Made by a program: the position numbers and the translations under genes. Of a DNA stretch of 64,000 nucleotides, positions 44,458-58,700 are shown in pieces (positions within the stretch are counted from its first letter, which is position 1; each line of letters opens with the position of its first letter). Below the pieces are notes generated by a model. The model was not told where the DNA came from. It saw only the letters and a program-made list of their open reading frames with translations, and did no database searches. This stretch comes from Nectonema munidae. Lineage: Eukaryota > Nematomorpha > Nectonematoida > Nectonematidae. Where the stretch lies: positions 226,501-290,500 of the forward strand of contig JAUIRK010000567.1 of assembly GCA_030549495.1 (NCBI GenBank), read 5' to 3'.

Positions 44458-46526
44458 TTAACCCTCCCAGGACGAACTATGGCTTTTTAACAAATTTGCA
44501 AGCTTATAATGTTTAAGGATTTATTATATTATAGAACATATAAACATATTGTTTTGTTCTTGTTTCAAATAATTAATAAATAAATAACCATAAGACTCCA
44601 CATGACACTTTGACTTCGTTTTTCCAAGAGAAAAACATACGAAACGAAATATATTTTGTAATTTTTATTTAGACTATTTTTCATTCGAAGAAAAAATTAT
44701 TTTTTTGATTGACTGATTCAATTTTTTTCTAAGGTTTTTTTTGAATGAAATACATATAACTTAACGCTAAAAAATTTTAAAAACCAAAAAAAAAATTTTT
44801 TCATTAGGAAAATTAAATTAATTTGGAAAAATAAGTTTCCATAAAAAGAAATCAACTTTAGTAAAGTTATGTAAAGTTTTCAAAATATTGAAAATTATAT
44901 CTTCAAAAGAAAAATCTCTAGGATTCATTACGCATAATTGGTTAAGGCAAATCAAAAAGACTTAGGATCTTATTATGGAGCAAACAAGTCTAATCTAGAA
45001 GGTATACTTGTCTTGAACTAGTCAGTCTATGTTTTAGTAAAAGTTAAATGTTTTCTTCGAGAATCAACTTTCTTATTTACACATGTGTATAAAATTTCTC
45101 TATAAATATATCAACAATGACAAAAAAAACTAGAAAAATATATATAATTTATTCACATGAAGGACATATTAACTTTGTATGAGTCTTACAGATAAACTTT
45201 TTGCAAATATCACATCTTCTCATGCCTCTACTTTTTAGTTTGCAGTGTTCTAAAGAGCAAAATCAAGGGGAAGATTGAAGTTCATTTCTGTCAAAAGTAG
45301 TTTCGACTCCAAAAAAAACAACATATTTCTTCTTATTTTACTCATGCTAGAACTGTTTGATCTGAAACGCATAGATTCCTCAGTCAAACTGAAACACAAA
45401 TGTCTAATAAAGTGTTTTCTTTCACCTCTTTTTATACTTGGAAATAAGCTAGAGTCATTTTCAGAGCATATTATCCAATTATTCAGTGCTCATATATCCA
45501 AATAATTGGTAAAAATGGCCATATACCACCTCCTACTTGGTCTATATGACGTATACTCTCTCAACATCTTATTCCCAGTATCGACGCCCCCTTTGTACTT
45601 ATTATACATAATAATTGTTTCTGGTTTGTTATACTCTGGAGTACATTTTATTTCATTCATGTGTTGACTCGATATAATATAAACATTAAAAAATTTTTTG
45701 GCATGTTTTCTTGGAATGTAGGCTGTAAGAGAGGCGATAGAAGCATAATAAAAACTGCTTTCACACTCATTCAGTCTCACACCTTCCATATGTTCAGGAC
45801 GAAAAAAATTAGGCATGAAGGTTCTCTAACGGTTCCCAATATCGTAATATCATTTTTGAGCCCATTTACAAAGTTCATAGGACATCAAGAACCTATCAAC
45901 TACTATTCCTGTGCCATTGGGAACATCACTACATTTTATAAGTCTTTACTATAGAATTACCGCTAAAACAAGCAGGTTCGCTGAGTCCTGTTATATAAAT
46001 TTCAGTTTGTAAAAGGTAGAAAGATTTTGAGTCGTTATAATGGTATACCTTTATCCCGTAATGACCATGTTTAACGCATCATAAATTTTGAGTAAACATC
46101 CACCTCGGAATTTAACGAGTTGCTCATCTATTGTAATGTATTCATTCGGACAGTAATACTTTAGAAACACTTTACAAAATGTTCTTGTAAAAATCGAACT
46201 GTGCTTAATTTATCATTTAGATTGATTATTGTTTTGAAATCAAATCTAATATAGGTATTGATTAGAACAAACGTATCGCGAGTGATTGATGCATTCAAAA
46301 AAGATTCACCGAACTTGTCAGAAAAGAGATACTTTACATCGACACATTGATTTCTTGACTGTCCCATGTAAAGCATGCATCCTAAATATGAGAGGGGATG
46401 GTGAATATTGAACTTTTCATAGCAATACTTTAAATTTTGATGCCCTAAAGTTTCACCACTACAAAGTAAATAATATAAGTAATAAAAAGCAGAAAAAGTC
46501 AAATATATTTTAAAACGACTCTCCAA
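44458..46526 (-). mobile_element. piggyBac-2 relic
   Basis: TTAA at 44458-44461 is followed by CCCTCCCAGGACGAAC, a piggyBac-like terminus at the 3' side of a minus-strand transposase (45149-46526). The other terminus was not found before the giant array at 46.77 kb, so the 5' side is truncated or too decayed to see. Confidence 0.65.
45149..46526 (-). pseudogene. piggyBac transposase relic
   Basis: Blocks in order on the minus strand: NIHHPLSYLGCMLYMGQSRN; ITIDEQLVKFRGGCLLKIYD (first Asp); VDRFLMSYELCKW (second Asp); MYNKYKGGVDTGNKMLREYT (third Asp); RPSRRWYMAIFTNYLDI. Last comes the Cys-rich tail RCDICKKFICKTHTKLIC, then PSCE and TAA ending at 45149. The three Asp and the tail cysteines survive, but several stops and shifts break the frame (around 46160, 46040-45820 and 45490). 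It is more decayed than piggyBac-1 and a different subfamily. Confidence 0.82.
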
Positions 46527-46779
46527 TAAACTACTCTTTCAAATATACAACACATTTTGAGGTTATAATTTGTACAAACCAAAAATATGGTGATAAAGTA
46601 TGCACATACACAAAGTTATATACTTGTCACATAAATATTATCAAGTTACGTAGTCGGAGATTGTCACAAAACACAAAGGTAAGAAGAATATCAAGTACTT
46701 TTGACAACTAACCTCTTCTCTTCTTTCTCACATATTATATCTTGATATAAGATACAAGAATAAATACAATATGTACTGG

Positions 46780-49700
46780 GTCAAAACTCCCGAAAACCAA
46801 AACGCCCGAAGCCAAAACGCCTGAAAACCAAAAAGCCCAATACCAAAAGCCCAAAAACCAAAAAGCCCAATAGCAAAACGCCCGAAAACCAAAAAGCCCA
46901 ATACCAAAACGCCCGAAAACCAAAAAGCCCAATACCAAAACACCCGAAAACCAAAAAGCCCAATACCAAAACGCCCGAAAACCAAAAAGCCCAATACCAA
47001 AACGCCCGAAAACCAAAAAGCCCAATACATAACGCCCGAAAACCAAAAAGCCCGATAACCAAAACGCCCGAAAACCAAAACGCCCGATAACCAAAAACCC
47101 CAATACCAAAACGCCCGATAACCAAAAAGCCCAATACCAAAACGCCCGAAACCCAAAAAGCCCAATACCAAAACGCCCGAAAACCAAAAAGCCCAAAACC
47201 AAAACGCCCGAAAACCAAAAAGCCCAATACCAAAACGCCCGATAACCAAAAAGCCCAAAACCAAAACGCCCGAAAACCAAAAAGCCCAATACCAAAACGC
47301 CCGAAAACCAAAAAGCCCAATACCAAAACGCCCGAAAACCAAAAAGCCCAATACCAAAACGCCCGATAACCAAAAAGCCCAATACCAAAACGCCCGAAAC
47401 CCAAAAAGCCCAATACCAAAACGCCCGAAAACCAAAAAGCCCAATACCAAAACGCCCGATAACCAAAAAGCCCAATACCAAAACGCCCGATAACCAAAAA
47501 GCCCAATACCAAAACGCCCGAAAACCAAAAAGCCCAATACCAAAACGCCCGAAAACCAAAAAGCCCAATACCAAAACGCCCGAAAACCAAAAAGCCCAAT
47601 ACCAAAACGCCCGAAAACCAAAAAGCCCAATAACCAAAACGCCCGAAAACCAAAACGCCCGAAAACCAAAAAGCCTAATACCAAAACGCCCGAAAACCAA
47701 AAAGCCCAATACCAAAACGCCCGAAAACCAAAACGCCCGAAAACCAAAAAGCCCAATACCAAAACGCCCGAAAACCAAAAAGCCCAATACCAAAACGCCC
47801 GAAAACCAAAAAGCCCAATACCAAAACGCCCGAAAACCAAAAAGCCCAATACCAAAACGCCCGAAAACCAAAAAGCCCAATACCAAAACGCCCGAAAACC
47901 AAAAAGCCCAATACCAAAACGCCCGAAAACCAAAAAGCCCAATACCAAAACGCCCGAAAACCAAAACGCCCGAAAACCAAAAAGCCCAATACCAAAACGC
48001 CCGAAAACCAAAAAGCCCAATACCAAAACGCCCGAAAACCAAAACCACCAAAACGCCCGAAAACCAAAAAGCCCAATACCAAAACGCCCGAAAACCAAAA
48101 AGCCCAATACCAAAACGCCCAAACCAAAACCCAAAAAAGCCCAATACCAAAACGCCCGAAAACCAAAAAGCCCAATACCAAAACGCCCGAAAACCAAAAA
48201 GCCCAATACCAAAACGCCCGAAAACCAAAAAGCCCAATACCAAAACGCCCGAAAACCAAAAAGCCCAATACCAAAACGCCCGAAAACCAAAAAGCCCAAT
48301 ACCAAAACGCCCGAAAAACCAAAAGCCCAATACCAAAACGCCCGAAAACCAAAAAAGCCCAATACCAAAACGCCCGAAAACCAAAAAGCCCAATACCAAA
48401 ACGCCCGAAAACCAAAAAGCCCAATACCAAAACGCCCGAAAACCAAAAAGCCCAATACCAAAACGCCCGAAAACCAAAAAGCCCAATACCAAAACGCCCG
48501 AAAACCAAAACGCCCGAAAACCAAAAAAGCCTAATACCAAAACGCCCGAAAACCAAAAAGCCCAATACCAAAACGCCCGAAAACCAAAACGCCCGAAAAC
48601 CAAAAAGCCTAATACCAAAACGCCCGAAAACCAAAAAGCCCAATACCAAAACGCCCGAAAACCAAAACGCCCGAAAACCAAAAAGCCCGAAACCCAAAAA
48701 GCCCAATACCAAAACGCCCGATAACCAAAAAGCCCAATACCAAAACGCCCGAAAACCAAAAAGCCCAATACCAAAACGCCCGAAAACCAAAAAGCCCAAT
48801 ACCAAAACGCCCGATAACCAAAAAGCCCAATACCAAAACGCCCGATAACCAAAAAGCCCAAAACCAAAACGCCCGAAAACCAAAAAGCCCAAAACCAAAA
48901 CGCCCGAAAACCAAAAAGCCCAATACCAAAACGCCCGAAAACCAAAAAGCCCAATACCAAAACGCCCGAAAACCAAAAAGCCCAATACCAAAACGCCCGA
49001 AAACCAAAAAGCCCAATACCAAAACGCCCGAAAACCAAAACGCCCGAAAACCAAAAAGCCTAATACCAAAACGCCCGAAAACCAAAAAGCCCAATACCAA
49101 AACGCCCGAAAACCAAAACGCCCGAAAACCAAAAAGCCCAATACCAAAACGCCCGATAACCAAAAAGCCCAATACCAAAACGCCCGAAAACCAAAAAGCC
49201 CAATACCAAAACGCCCGATAACCAAAAAGCCCAATACCAAAACGCCCGAAAACCAAAAAGCCCAATACCAAAACGCCCGATAACCAAAAAGCCCAATACC
49301 AAAACGCCCGATAACCAAAAAGCCCAATACCAAAACGCCCGAAAACCAAAAAGCCCAATACCAAAACGCCCGAAAACCAAAAAGCCCAATACCAAAACGC
49401 CCGAAAACCAAAAAGCCCAATACCAAAACGCCCGAAAACCAAAAAGCCCAATACCAAAACGCCCGAAAACCAAAAAGCCCAATACCAAAACGCCCGAAAA
49501 CCAAAAAGCCCAATACCAAAACGCCCGAAAACCAAAACGCCCGAAAACCAAAAAAGCCTAATACCAAAACGCCCGAAAACCAAAAAGCCCAATACCAAAA
49601 CGCCCGAAAACCAAAACGCCCGAAAACCAAAAAGCCCAATACCAAAACGCCCGAAAACCAAAAAGCCCAATACCAAAACGCCCGAAAACCAAAAAGCCCA

Positions 49701-52700
49701 ATACCAAAACGCCCGAAAACCAAAAAGCCCAATACCAAAACGCCCGATAACCAAAAAGCCCAATACCAAAACGCCCGAAAACCAAAAAGCCCAATACCAA
49801 AACGCCCGAAAACCAAAAAGCCCAATACCAAAACGCCCGATAACCAAAAAGCCCAATACCAAAACGCCCGATAACCAAAAAGCCCAAAACCAAAACGCCC
49901 GAAAACCAAAAAGCCCAATACCAAAACGCCCGAAAACCAAAAAGCCCAATACCAAAACGCCCGAAAACCAAAAAGCCCAATACCAAAACGCCCGATAACC
50001 AAAAAGCCCAATACCAAAACGCCCGAAACCCAAAAAGCCCAATACCAAAACGCCCGAAAACCAAAAAGCCCAATACCAAAACGCCCGATAACCAAAAAGC
50101 CCAATACCAAAACGCCCGATAACCAAAAAGCCCAATACCAAAACGCCCGAAAACCAAAAAGCCCAATACCAAAACGCCCGAAAACCAAAAAGCCCAATAC
50201 CAAAACGCCCGAAAACCAAAAAGCCCAATACCAAAACGCCCGAAAACCAAAAAGCCCAATACCAAAACGCCCGAAAACCAAAACGCCCGAAAACCAAAAA
50301 GCCTAATACCAAAACGCCCGAAAACCAAAAAGCCCAATACCAAAACGCCCGAAAACCAAAACGCCCGAAAACCAAAAAGCCCAATACCAAAACGCCCGAA
50401 AACCAAAACGCCCGAAAACCAAAAAGCCTAATACCAAAACGCCCGAAAACCAAAAAGCCCAATACCAAAACGCCCGAAAACCAAAACGCCCGAAAACCAA
50501 AAAGCCCAATACCAAAACGCCCGAAAACCAAAACGCCCGAAAACCAAAAAGCCCAATACCAAAACGCCCGAAAACCAAAAAGCCCAATACCAAAACGCCC
50601 GAAAACCAAAACGCCCGAAAACCAAAAAGCCTAATACCAAAACGCCCGAAAACCAAAAAGCCCAATACCAAAACGCCCGAAAACCAAAACGCCCGAAAAC
50701 CAAAAAGCCCAATACCAAAACGCCCGATAACCAAAAAGCCCAATACCAAAACGCCCGAAAACCAAAACGCCCGAAAACCAAAAAGCCCGAAACCCAAAAA
50801 GCCCAATACCAAAACGCCCGATAACCAAAAAGCCCAATACCAAAACGCCCGAAAACCAAAAAGCCCAATACCAAAACGCCCGATAACCAAAAAGCCCAAT
50901 ACCAAAACGCCCGAAAACCAAAAAGCCCAATACCAAAACGCCCGATAACCAAAAAGCCCAATACCAAAACGCCCGATAACCAAAAAGCCCAATACCAAAA
51001 CGCCCGAAAACCAAAAAAGCCCAATACCAAAACGCCCGAAAACCAAAAAGCCCAATACCAAAACGCCCGAAAACCAAAAAGCCCAATACCAAAACGCCCG
51101 AAAACCAAAAAGCCCAATACCAAAACGCCCGAAAACCAAAAAGCCCAATACCAAAACGCCCGAAAACCAAAAAGCCCAATACCAAAACGCCCGAAAACCA
51201 AAACGCCCGAAAACCAAAAAGCCTAATACCAAAACGCCCGAAAACCAAAAAGCCCAATACCAAAACGCCCGAAAACCAAAACGCCCTAAAACCAAAAAGC
51301 CCAATACCAAAACGCCCGAAAACCAAAAAGCCCAATACCAAAACGCCCGAAAACCAAAAAGCCCAATACCAAAACGCCCGAAAACCAAAAAGCCCAATAC
51401 CAAAACGCCCGATAACCAAAAAAGCCCAATACCAAAACGCCCGAAACCCAAAAAGCCCAATACCAAAACGCCCGAAAACCAAAAAGCCCAATACCAAAAC
51501 GCCCGATAACCAAAAAGCCCAATACCAAAACGCCCGATAACCAAAAAGCCCAAAACCAAAACGCCCGAAAACCAAAAAGCCCAATACCAAAACGCCCGAA
51601 AACCAAAAAGCCCAATACCAAAACGCCCGAAAACCAAAAAGCCCAATACCAAAACGCCCGATAACCAAAAAGCCCAATACCAAAACGCCCGAAACCCAAA
51701 AAGCCCAATACCAAAACGCCCGAAAACCAAAAAGCCCAATACCAAAACGCCCGATAACCAAAAAGCCCAATACCAAAACGCCCGATAACCAAAAAGCCCA
51801 ATACCAAAACGCCCGAAAACCAAAAAGCCCAATACCAAAACGCCCGAAAACCAAAAAGCCCAATACCAAAACGCCCGAAAACCAAAAAGCCCAATACCAA
51901 AACGCCCGAAAACCAAAAAGCCCAATACCAAAACGCCCGAAAACCAAAACGCCCGAAAACCAAAAAAGCCTAATACCAAAACGCCCGAAAACCAAAAAGC
52001 CCAATACCAAAACGCCCGAAAACCAAAACGCCCGAAAACCAAAAAGCCCAATACCAAAACGCCCGAAAACCAAAAAGCCCAATACCAAAACGCCCGAAAA
52101 CCAAAAAGCCCAATACCAAAACGCCCGAAAACCAAAAAGCCCAATACCAAAACGCCCGAAAACCAAAAAGCCCAATACCAAAACGCCCGAAAACCAAAAA
52201 GCCCAATACCAAAACGCCCGAAAACCAAAAAGCCCAATACCAAAACGCCCGAAAACCAAAAAGCCCAATACCAAAACGCCCGAAAACCAAAAAGCCCAAT
52301 ACCAAAACCCCCGAAAACCAAAACGCCCGAAAACCAAAAAGCCCGAAAACCAAAACGCCCGAAAACCAAAAAGCCCAATACCAAAACGCCCGAAAACCAA
52401 AAAGCCCAATACCAAAACGCCCGAAAACCAAAAAGCCCAATACCAAAACGCCCGAAAACCAAAAAGCCCAATACCAAAACGCCCGAAAACCAAAAAGCCC
52501 AATACCAAAACCCCCGAAAACCAAAACGCCCGAAAACCAAAAAGCCCGAAAACCAAAACGCCCGAAAACCAAAAAGCCCAATACCAAAACGCCCGAAAAC
52601 CAAAAAGCCCAATACCAAAACGCCCGAAAACCAAAAAGCCCAATACCAAAACGCCCGAAAACCAAAAAGCCCAATACCAAAACGCCCGAAAACCAAAAAG

Positions 52701-55700
52701 CCCAATACCAAAACGCCCGAAAACCAAAAAGCCCAATACCAAAACGCCCGAAAACCAAAAAGCCCAATACCAAAACGCCCGAAAACCAAAAAGCCCAATA
52801 CCAAAACGCCCGAAAACCAAAAAGCCCAATACCAAAACGCCCGAAAACCAAAAAGCCCAATACCAAAACGCCCGAAAACCAAAAAGCCCAAAACCAAAAC
52901 GCCCGAAAACCAAAAAGCCCAATACCAAAACGCCCGAAAACCAAAAAGCCCAATACCAAAACGCCCGAAAACCAAAACGCCCGAAAACCAAAACGCCCGA
53001 AAACCAAAAAGCCCAATACCAAAACGCCCGAAAACCAAAAAGCCCAATACCAAAACGCCCGAAAACCAAAAAGCCCAATACCAAAACGCCCGAAAACCAA
53101 AAAGCCCAATACCAAAACGCCCGAAAACCAAAAAGCCCAATACCAAAACGCCCGAAAACCAAAAAGCCCAATACCAAAACGCCCGAAAACCAAAAAGCCC
53201 AATACCAAAACGCCCGAAAACCAAAAAGCCCAATACCAAAACGCCCGATAACCAAAAAGCCCAATACCAAAACGCCCGATAACCAAAAAGCCCAAAACCA
53301 AAACGCCCGAAAACCAAAAAGCCCAATACCAAAACGCCCGAAAACCAAAAAGCCCAATACCAAAACGCCCGAAAACCAAAAAGCCCAATACCAAAACGCC
53401 CGATAACCAAAAAGCCCAATACCAAAACGCCCGAAACCCAAAAAGCCCAATACCAAAACGCCCGAAAACCAAAACGCCCGAAAACCAAAAAGCCTAATAC
53501 CAAAACGCCCGAAAACCAAAAAGCCCAATACCAAAACGCCCGAAACAAAACCCAATACCAAAACGCCCGAAAACCAAAAAAGCCCAATACCAAAACGCCC
53601 GAAAACCAAAAAGCCCAATACCAAAACGCCCGAAAACCAAAAAGCCCAATACCAAAACGCCCGAAAACCAAAAAGCCCAATACCAAAACGCCCGAAAACC
53701 AAAACGCCCGAAAACCAAAAAGCCTAATACCAAAACGCCCGAAAACCAAAAAGCCCAATACCAAAACGCCCGAAAACCAAAACGCCCGAAAACCAAAAAA
53801 GCCCAATACCAAAACGCCCGAAAACCAAAAAAGCCCAATACCAAAACGCCCGAAAACCAAAAAGCCCAATACCAAAACGCCCGAAAACCAAAAAGCCCAA
53901 TACCAAAACGCCCGAAAACCAAAAAGCCCAATACCAAAACGCCCGAAAACCAAAAAGCCCAATACCAAAACGCCCGAAAACCAAAAAGCCCAATACCAAA
54001 ACGCCCGAAAACCAAAAAGCCCAATACCAAAACGCCCGAAAACCAAAAAGCCCAATACCAAAACGCCCGAAAACCAAAAAGCCCAAAACCAAAACGCCCG
54101 AAAACCAAAACGCCCGAAAACCAAAAAGCCCAAAACCAAAACGCCCGAAAACCAAAAAGCCCAATACCAAAACGCCCGAAAACCAAAAAGCCCAATACCA
54201 AAACGCCCGAAAACCAAAAAGCCCAATACCAAAACGCCCGAAAACCAAAAAGCCCAATACCAAAACGCCCGAAAACCAAAACGCCCGAAAACCAAAAAGC
54301 CCGAAAACCAAAACGCCCGAAAACCAAAAAGCCCAATACCAAAACGCCCGAAAACCAAAAAGCCCAATACCAAAACGCCCGAAAACCAAAAAGCCCAATA
54401 CCAAAACGCCCGAAAACCAAAAAGCCCAATACCAAAACGCCCGAAAACCAAAAAGCCCAATACCAAAACGCCCGAAAACCAAAAAGCCCAATACCAAAAC
54501 GCCCGAAAACCAAAACCAAAACGCCCGAAAACCAAAAAGCCCAATACCAAAACGCCCGAAAACCAAAAAGCCCAATACCAAAACGCCCGAAAACCAAAAA
54601 GCCCAATACCAAAACGCCCGAAAACCAAAAAGCCCAATACCAAAACGCCCGAAAACCAAAAAGCCCAATACCAAAACGCCCGAAAACCAAAACGCCCGAA
54701 AACCAAAAAGCCCGAAAACCAAAACGCCCGAAAACCAAAAAGCCCAATACCAAAACGCCCGAAAACCAAAAAGCCCAATACCAAAACGCCCGAAAACCAA
54801 AAAGCCCAATACCAAAACGCCCGAAAACCAAAAAGCCCAATACCAAAACGCCCGAAAACCAAAAAGCCCGAATACCAAAACGCCCGAAAACCAAAAAGCC
54901 CAATACCAAAACGCCCGAAAACCAAAAAGCCCAATACCAAAACGCCCGAAAACCAAAAAGCCCAATACCAAAACGCCCGAAAACCAAAAAGCCCAATACC
55001 AAAACGCCCGAAAACCAAAACGCCCGAAAACCAAAAAGCCCAATACCAAAACGCCCGAAAACCAAAAAGCCCAATACCAAAACGCCCGAAAACCAAAAAG
55101 CCCAATACCAAAACGCCCGAAAACCAAAAAGCCCAATACCAAAACGCCCGAAAACCAAAAAGGCCAAACCAAAACGCCCGAAAACCAAAAAGCCCAATAC
55201 CAAAACGCCCGAAAACCAAAAAGCCCAATACCAAAACGCCCGAAAACCAAAAAGCCCAATACCAAAACGCCCGAAAACCAAAAAGCCCAATACCAAAACG
55301 CCCGAAAACCAAAAAGCCCAATACCAAAACGCCCGAAAACCAAAAAGCCCAATACCAAAACGCCCGAAACCAAAAAGCCCAAAACCAAAACGCCCGAAAA
55401 CCAAAAAGCCCAATACCAAAACGCCCGAAAACCAAAAAGCCCAATACCAAAACGCCCGAAAACCAAAAAGCCCAATACCAAAACGCCCGAAAACCAAAAA
55501 GCCCAATACCAAAACGCCCGAAAACCAAAAAGCCCAATACCAAAACGCCCGAAAACCAAAAAGCCCAATACCAAAACGCCCGAAAACCAAAAAGCCCAAT
55601 ACCAAAACGCCCGAAAAAACCAAAAAGCCCAATACCAAAACGCCCGAAAACCAAAAAGCCCAATACCAAAACGCCCGAAAACCAAAAAGCCCAATACCAA

Positions 55701-58700
55701 AACGCCCGAAAACCAAAAAGCCCAATACCAAAACGCCCGAAAACCAAAAAGCCCAATACCAAAACGCCCGAAAACCAAAAAGCCCAATACCAAAACGCCC
55801 GAAAACCAAAAAGCCCAATACCAAAACGCCCGAAAACCAAAAAGCCCAATACCAAAACGCCCGAAAACCAAAAAGCCCAATACCAAAACGCCCGAAAACC
55901 AAAACGCCCGAAAACCAAAAAGCCCAATACCAAAACGCCCGAAAACCAAAAAGCCCAATACCAAAACGCCCGAAAACCAAAAAGCCCAATACCAAAACGC
56001 CCGAAAACCAAAAAGCCCAATACCAAAACGCCCGAAAACCAAAAAGCCCAATACCAAAACGCCCGAAAACCAAAAAGCCCAATACCAAAACGCCCGAAAA
56101 CCAAAAAGCCCAATACCAAAACGCCCGAAAACCAAAAAGCCCAATACCAAAACGCCCGAAAACCAAAAAAGCCCAATACCAAAACGCCCGAAAACCAAAA
56201 AGCCCAATACCAAAACGCCCGAAAACCAAAAAGCCCAATACCAAAACGCCCGAAAACCAAAAAAAAAGCCCAAAACCAAAACGCCCGAAAACCAAAAAGC
56301 CCAATACCAAAACGCCCGAAAACCAAAAAGCCCAATACCAAAACGCCCGAAAACCAAAAAGCCCAATACCAAAACGCCCGAAAACCAAAAAGCCCAATAC
56401 CAAAACGCCCGAAAACCAAAACGCCCGAAAACCAAAAAGCCCAAAACCAAAACGCCCGAAAACCAAAAAGCCCAATACCAAAACGCCCGAAAACCAAAAA
56501 GCCCAATACCAAAACGCCCGAAAACCAAAAAGCCCAATACCAAAACGCCCGAAAACCAAAAAGCCCAATACCAAAACGCCCGAAAACCAAAAAGCCCAAT
56601 ACCAAAACGCCCGAAAACCAAAAGCCCAATACCAAAACGCCCGAAAACCAAAAAGCCCAATACCAAAACGCCCGAAAACCAAAAAGCCCAATACCAAAAC
56701 GCCCGAAAACCAAAAAGCCCAATACCAAAACGCCCGAAAACCAAAAAGCCCAATACCAAAACGCCCGAAAACCAAAAAGCCCAATACCAAAACGCCCGAA
56801 AACCAAAAACCAAAAAGCCCAATACCAAAACGCCCGAAAACCAAAAAGCCCAATACCAAAACGCCCGAAAACCAAAAAGCCCAATACCAAAACGCCCGAA
56901 AACCAAAAAGCCCAATACCAAAACGCCCGAAAACCAAAAAGCCCAATACCAAAACGCCCGAAAACCAAAAAGCCCAATACCAAAACGCCCGAAAACCAAA
57001 AAGCCCAATACCAAAACGCCCGAAAACCAAAAAGCCCAATACCAAAACGCCCGAAAACCAAAAAGCCCAATACCAAAACGCCCGAAAACCAAAAAGCCCA
57101 ATACCAAAACGCCCGAAAACCAAAAAGCCCAATACCAAAACGCCCGAAAACCAAAAAGCCCAATACCAAAACGCCCGAAAACCAAAAAGCCCAATACCAA
57201 AACGCCCGAAAACCAAAAAGCCCAATACCAAAACGCCCGAAAACCAAAAAGCCCAATACCAAAACGCCCGAAAACCAAAAAGCCCAATACCAAAACGCCC
57301 GAAAACCAAAAAGCCCAATACCAAAACGCCCGAAAACCAAAAAGCCCAATACCAAAACGCCCGAAAACCAAAAAGCCCAATACCAAAACGCCCGAAAACC
57401 AAAAAGCCCAATACCAAAACGCCCGAAAACCAAAAAGCCCAATACCAAAACGCCCGAAAACCAAAAAGCCCAATACCAAAACGCCCGAAAACCAAAAAGC
57501 CCAATACCAAAACGCCCGAAAACCAAAAAGCCCAATACCAAAACGCCCGAAAACCAAAAAGCCCAATACCAAAACGCCCGAAAACCAAAAAGCCCAATAC
57601 CAAAACGCCCGAAAACCAAAAAGCCCAATACCAAAACGCCCGAAAACCAAAAAGCCCAATACCAAAACGCCCGAAAACCAAAAAGCCCAATACCAAAACG
57701 CCCGAAAACCAAAAAGCCCAATACCAAAACGCCCGAAAACCAAAAAGCCCAATACCAAAACGCCCGAAAACCAAAAAGCCCAATACCAAAACGCCCGAAA
57801 ACCAAAAAGCCCAATACCAAAACGCCCGAAAACCAAAAAGCCCAATACCAAAACGCCCGAAAACCAAAAAGCCCAATACCAAAACGCCCGAAAACCAAAA
57901 AGCCCAATACCAAAACGCCCGAAAACCAAAAAGCCCAATACCAAAACGCCCGAAAACCAAAAAGCCCAATACCAAAACGCCCGAAAACCAAAAAGCCCAA
58001 TACCAAAACGCCCGAAAACCAAAAAGCCCAATACCAAAACGCCCGAAAACCAAAAAGCCCAATACCAAAACGCCCGAAAACCAAAAAGCCCAATACCAAA
58101 ACGCCCGAAAACCAAAAAGCCCAATACCAAAACGCCCGAAAACCAAAAAGCCCAATACCAAAACGCCCGAAAACCAAAAAGCCCAATACCAAAACGCCCG
58201 AAAACCAAAAAGCCCAATACCAAAACGCCCGAAAACCAAAACGCCCGAAAACCAAAAAGCCCAAAACCAAAACGCCCGAAAACCAAAAAGCCCAATACCA
58301 AAACGCCCGAAAACCAAAAAGCCCAATACCAAAACGCCCGAAAACCAAAAAGCCCAATACCAAAACGCCCGAAAACCAAAAAGCCCAATACCAAAACGCC
58401 CGAAAACCAAAAAGCCCAATACCAAAACGCCCGAAAACCAAAAAGCCCAAAACCAAAACGCCCGAAAACCAAAAAGCCCAATTCCAAAACGCCCGAAAAC
58501 CAAAAAGCCCAATACCAAAACGCCCGAAAACCAAAAAGCCCAAAACCAAAACGCCCGAAAACCAAAAAGCCCAATACCAAAACGCCCGAAAACCAAAAAG
58601 CCCGAAAACCAAAACGCCCGAAAACCAAAAAGCCCAATACCAAAACGCCCGAAAACCAAAAAGCCCGAAAACCAAAACGCCCGAAAACCAAAAAGCCCAA

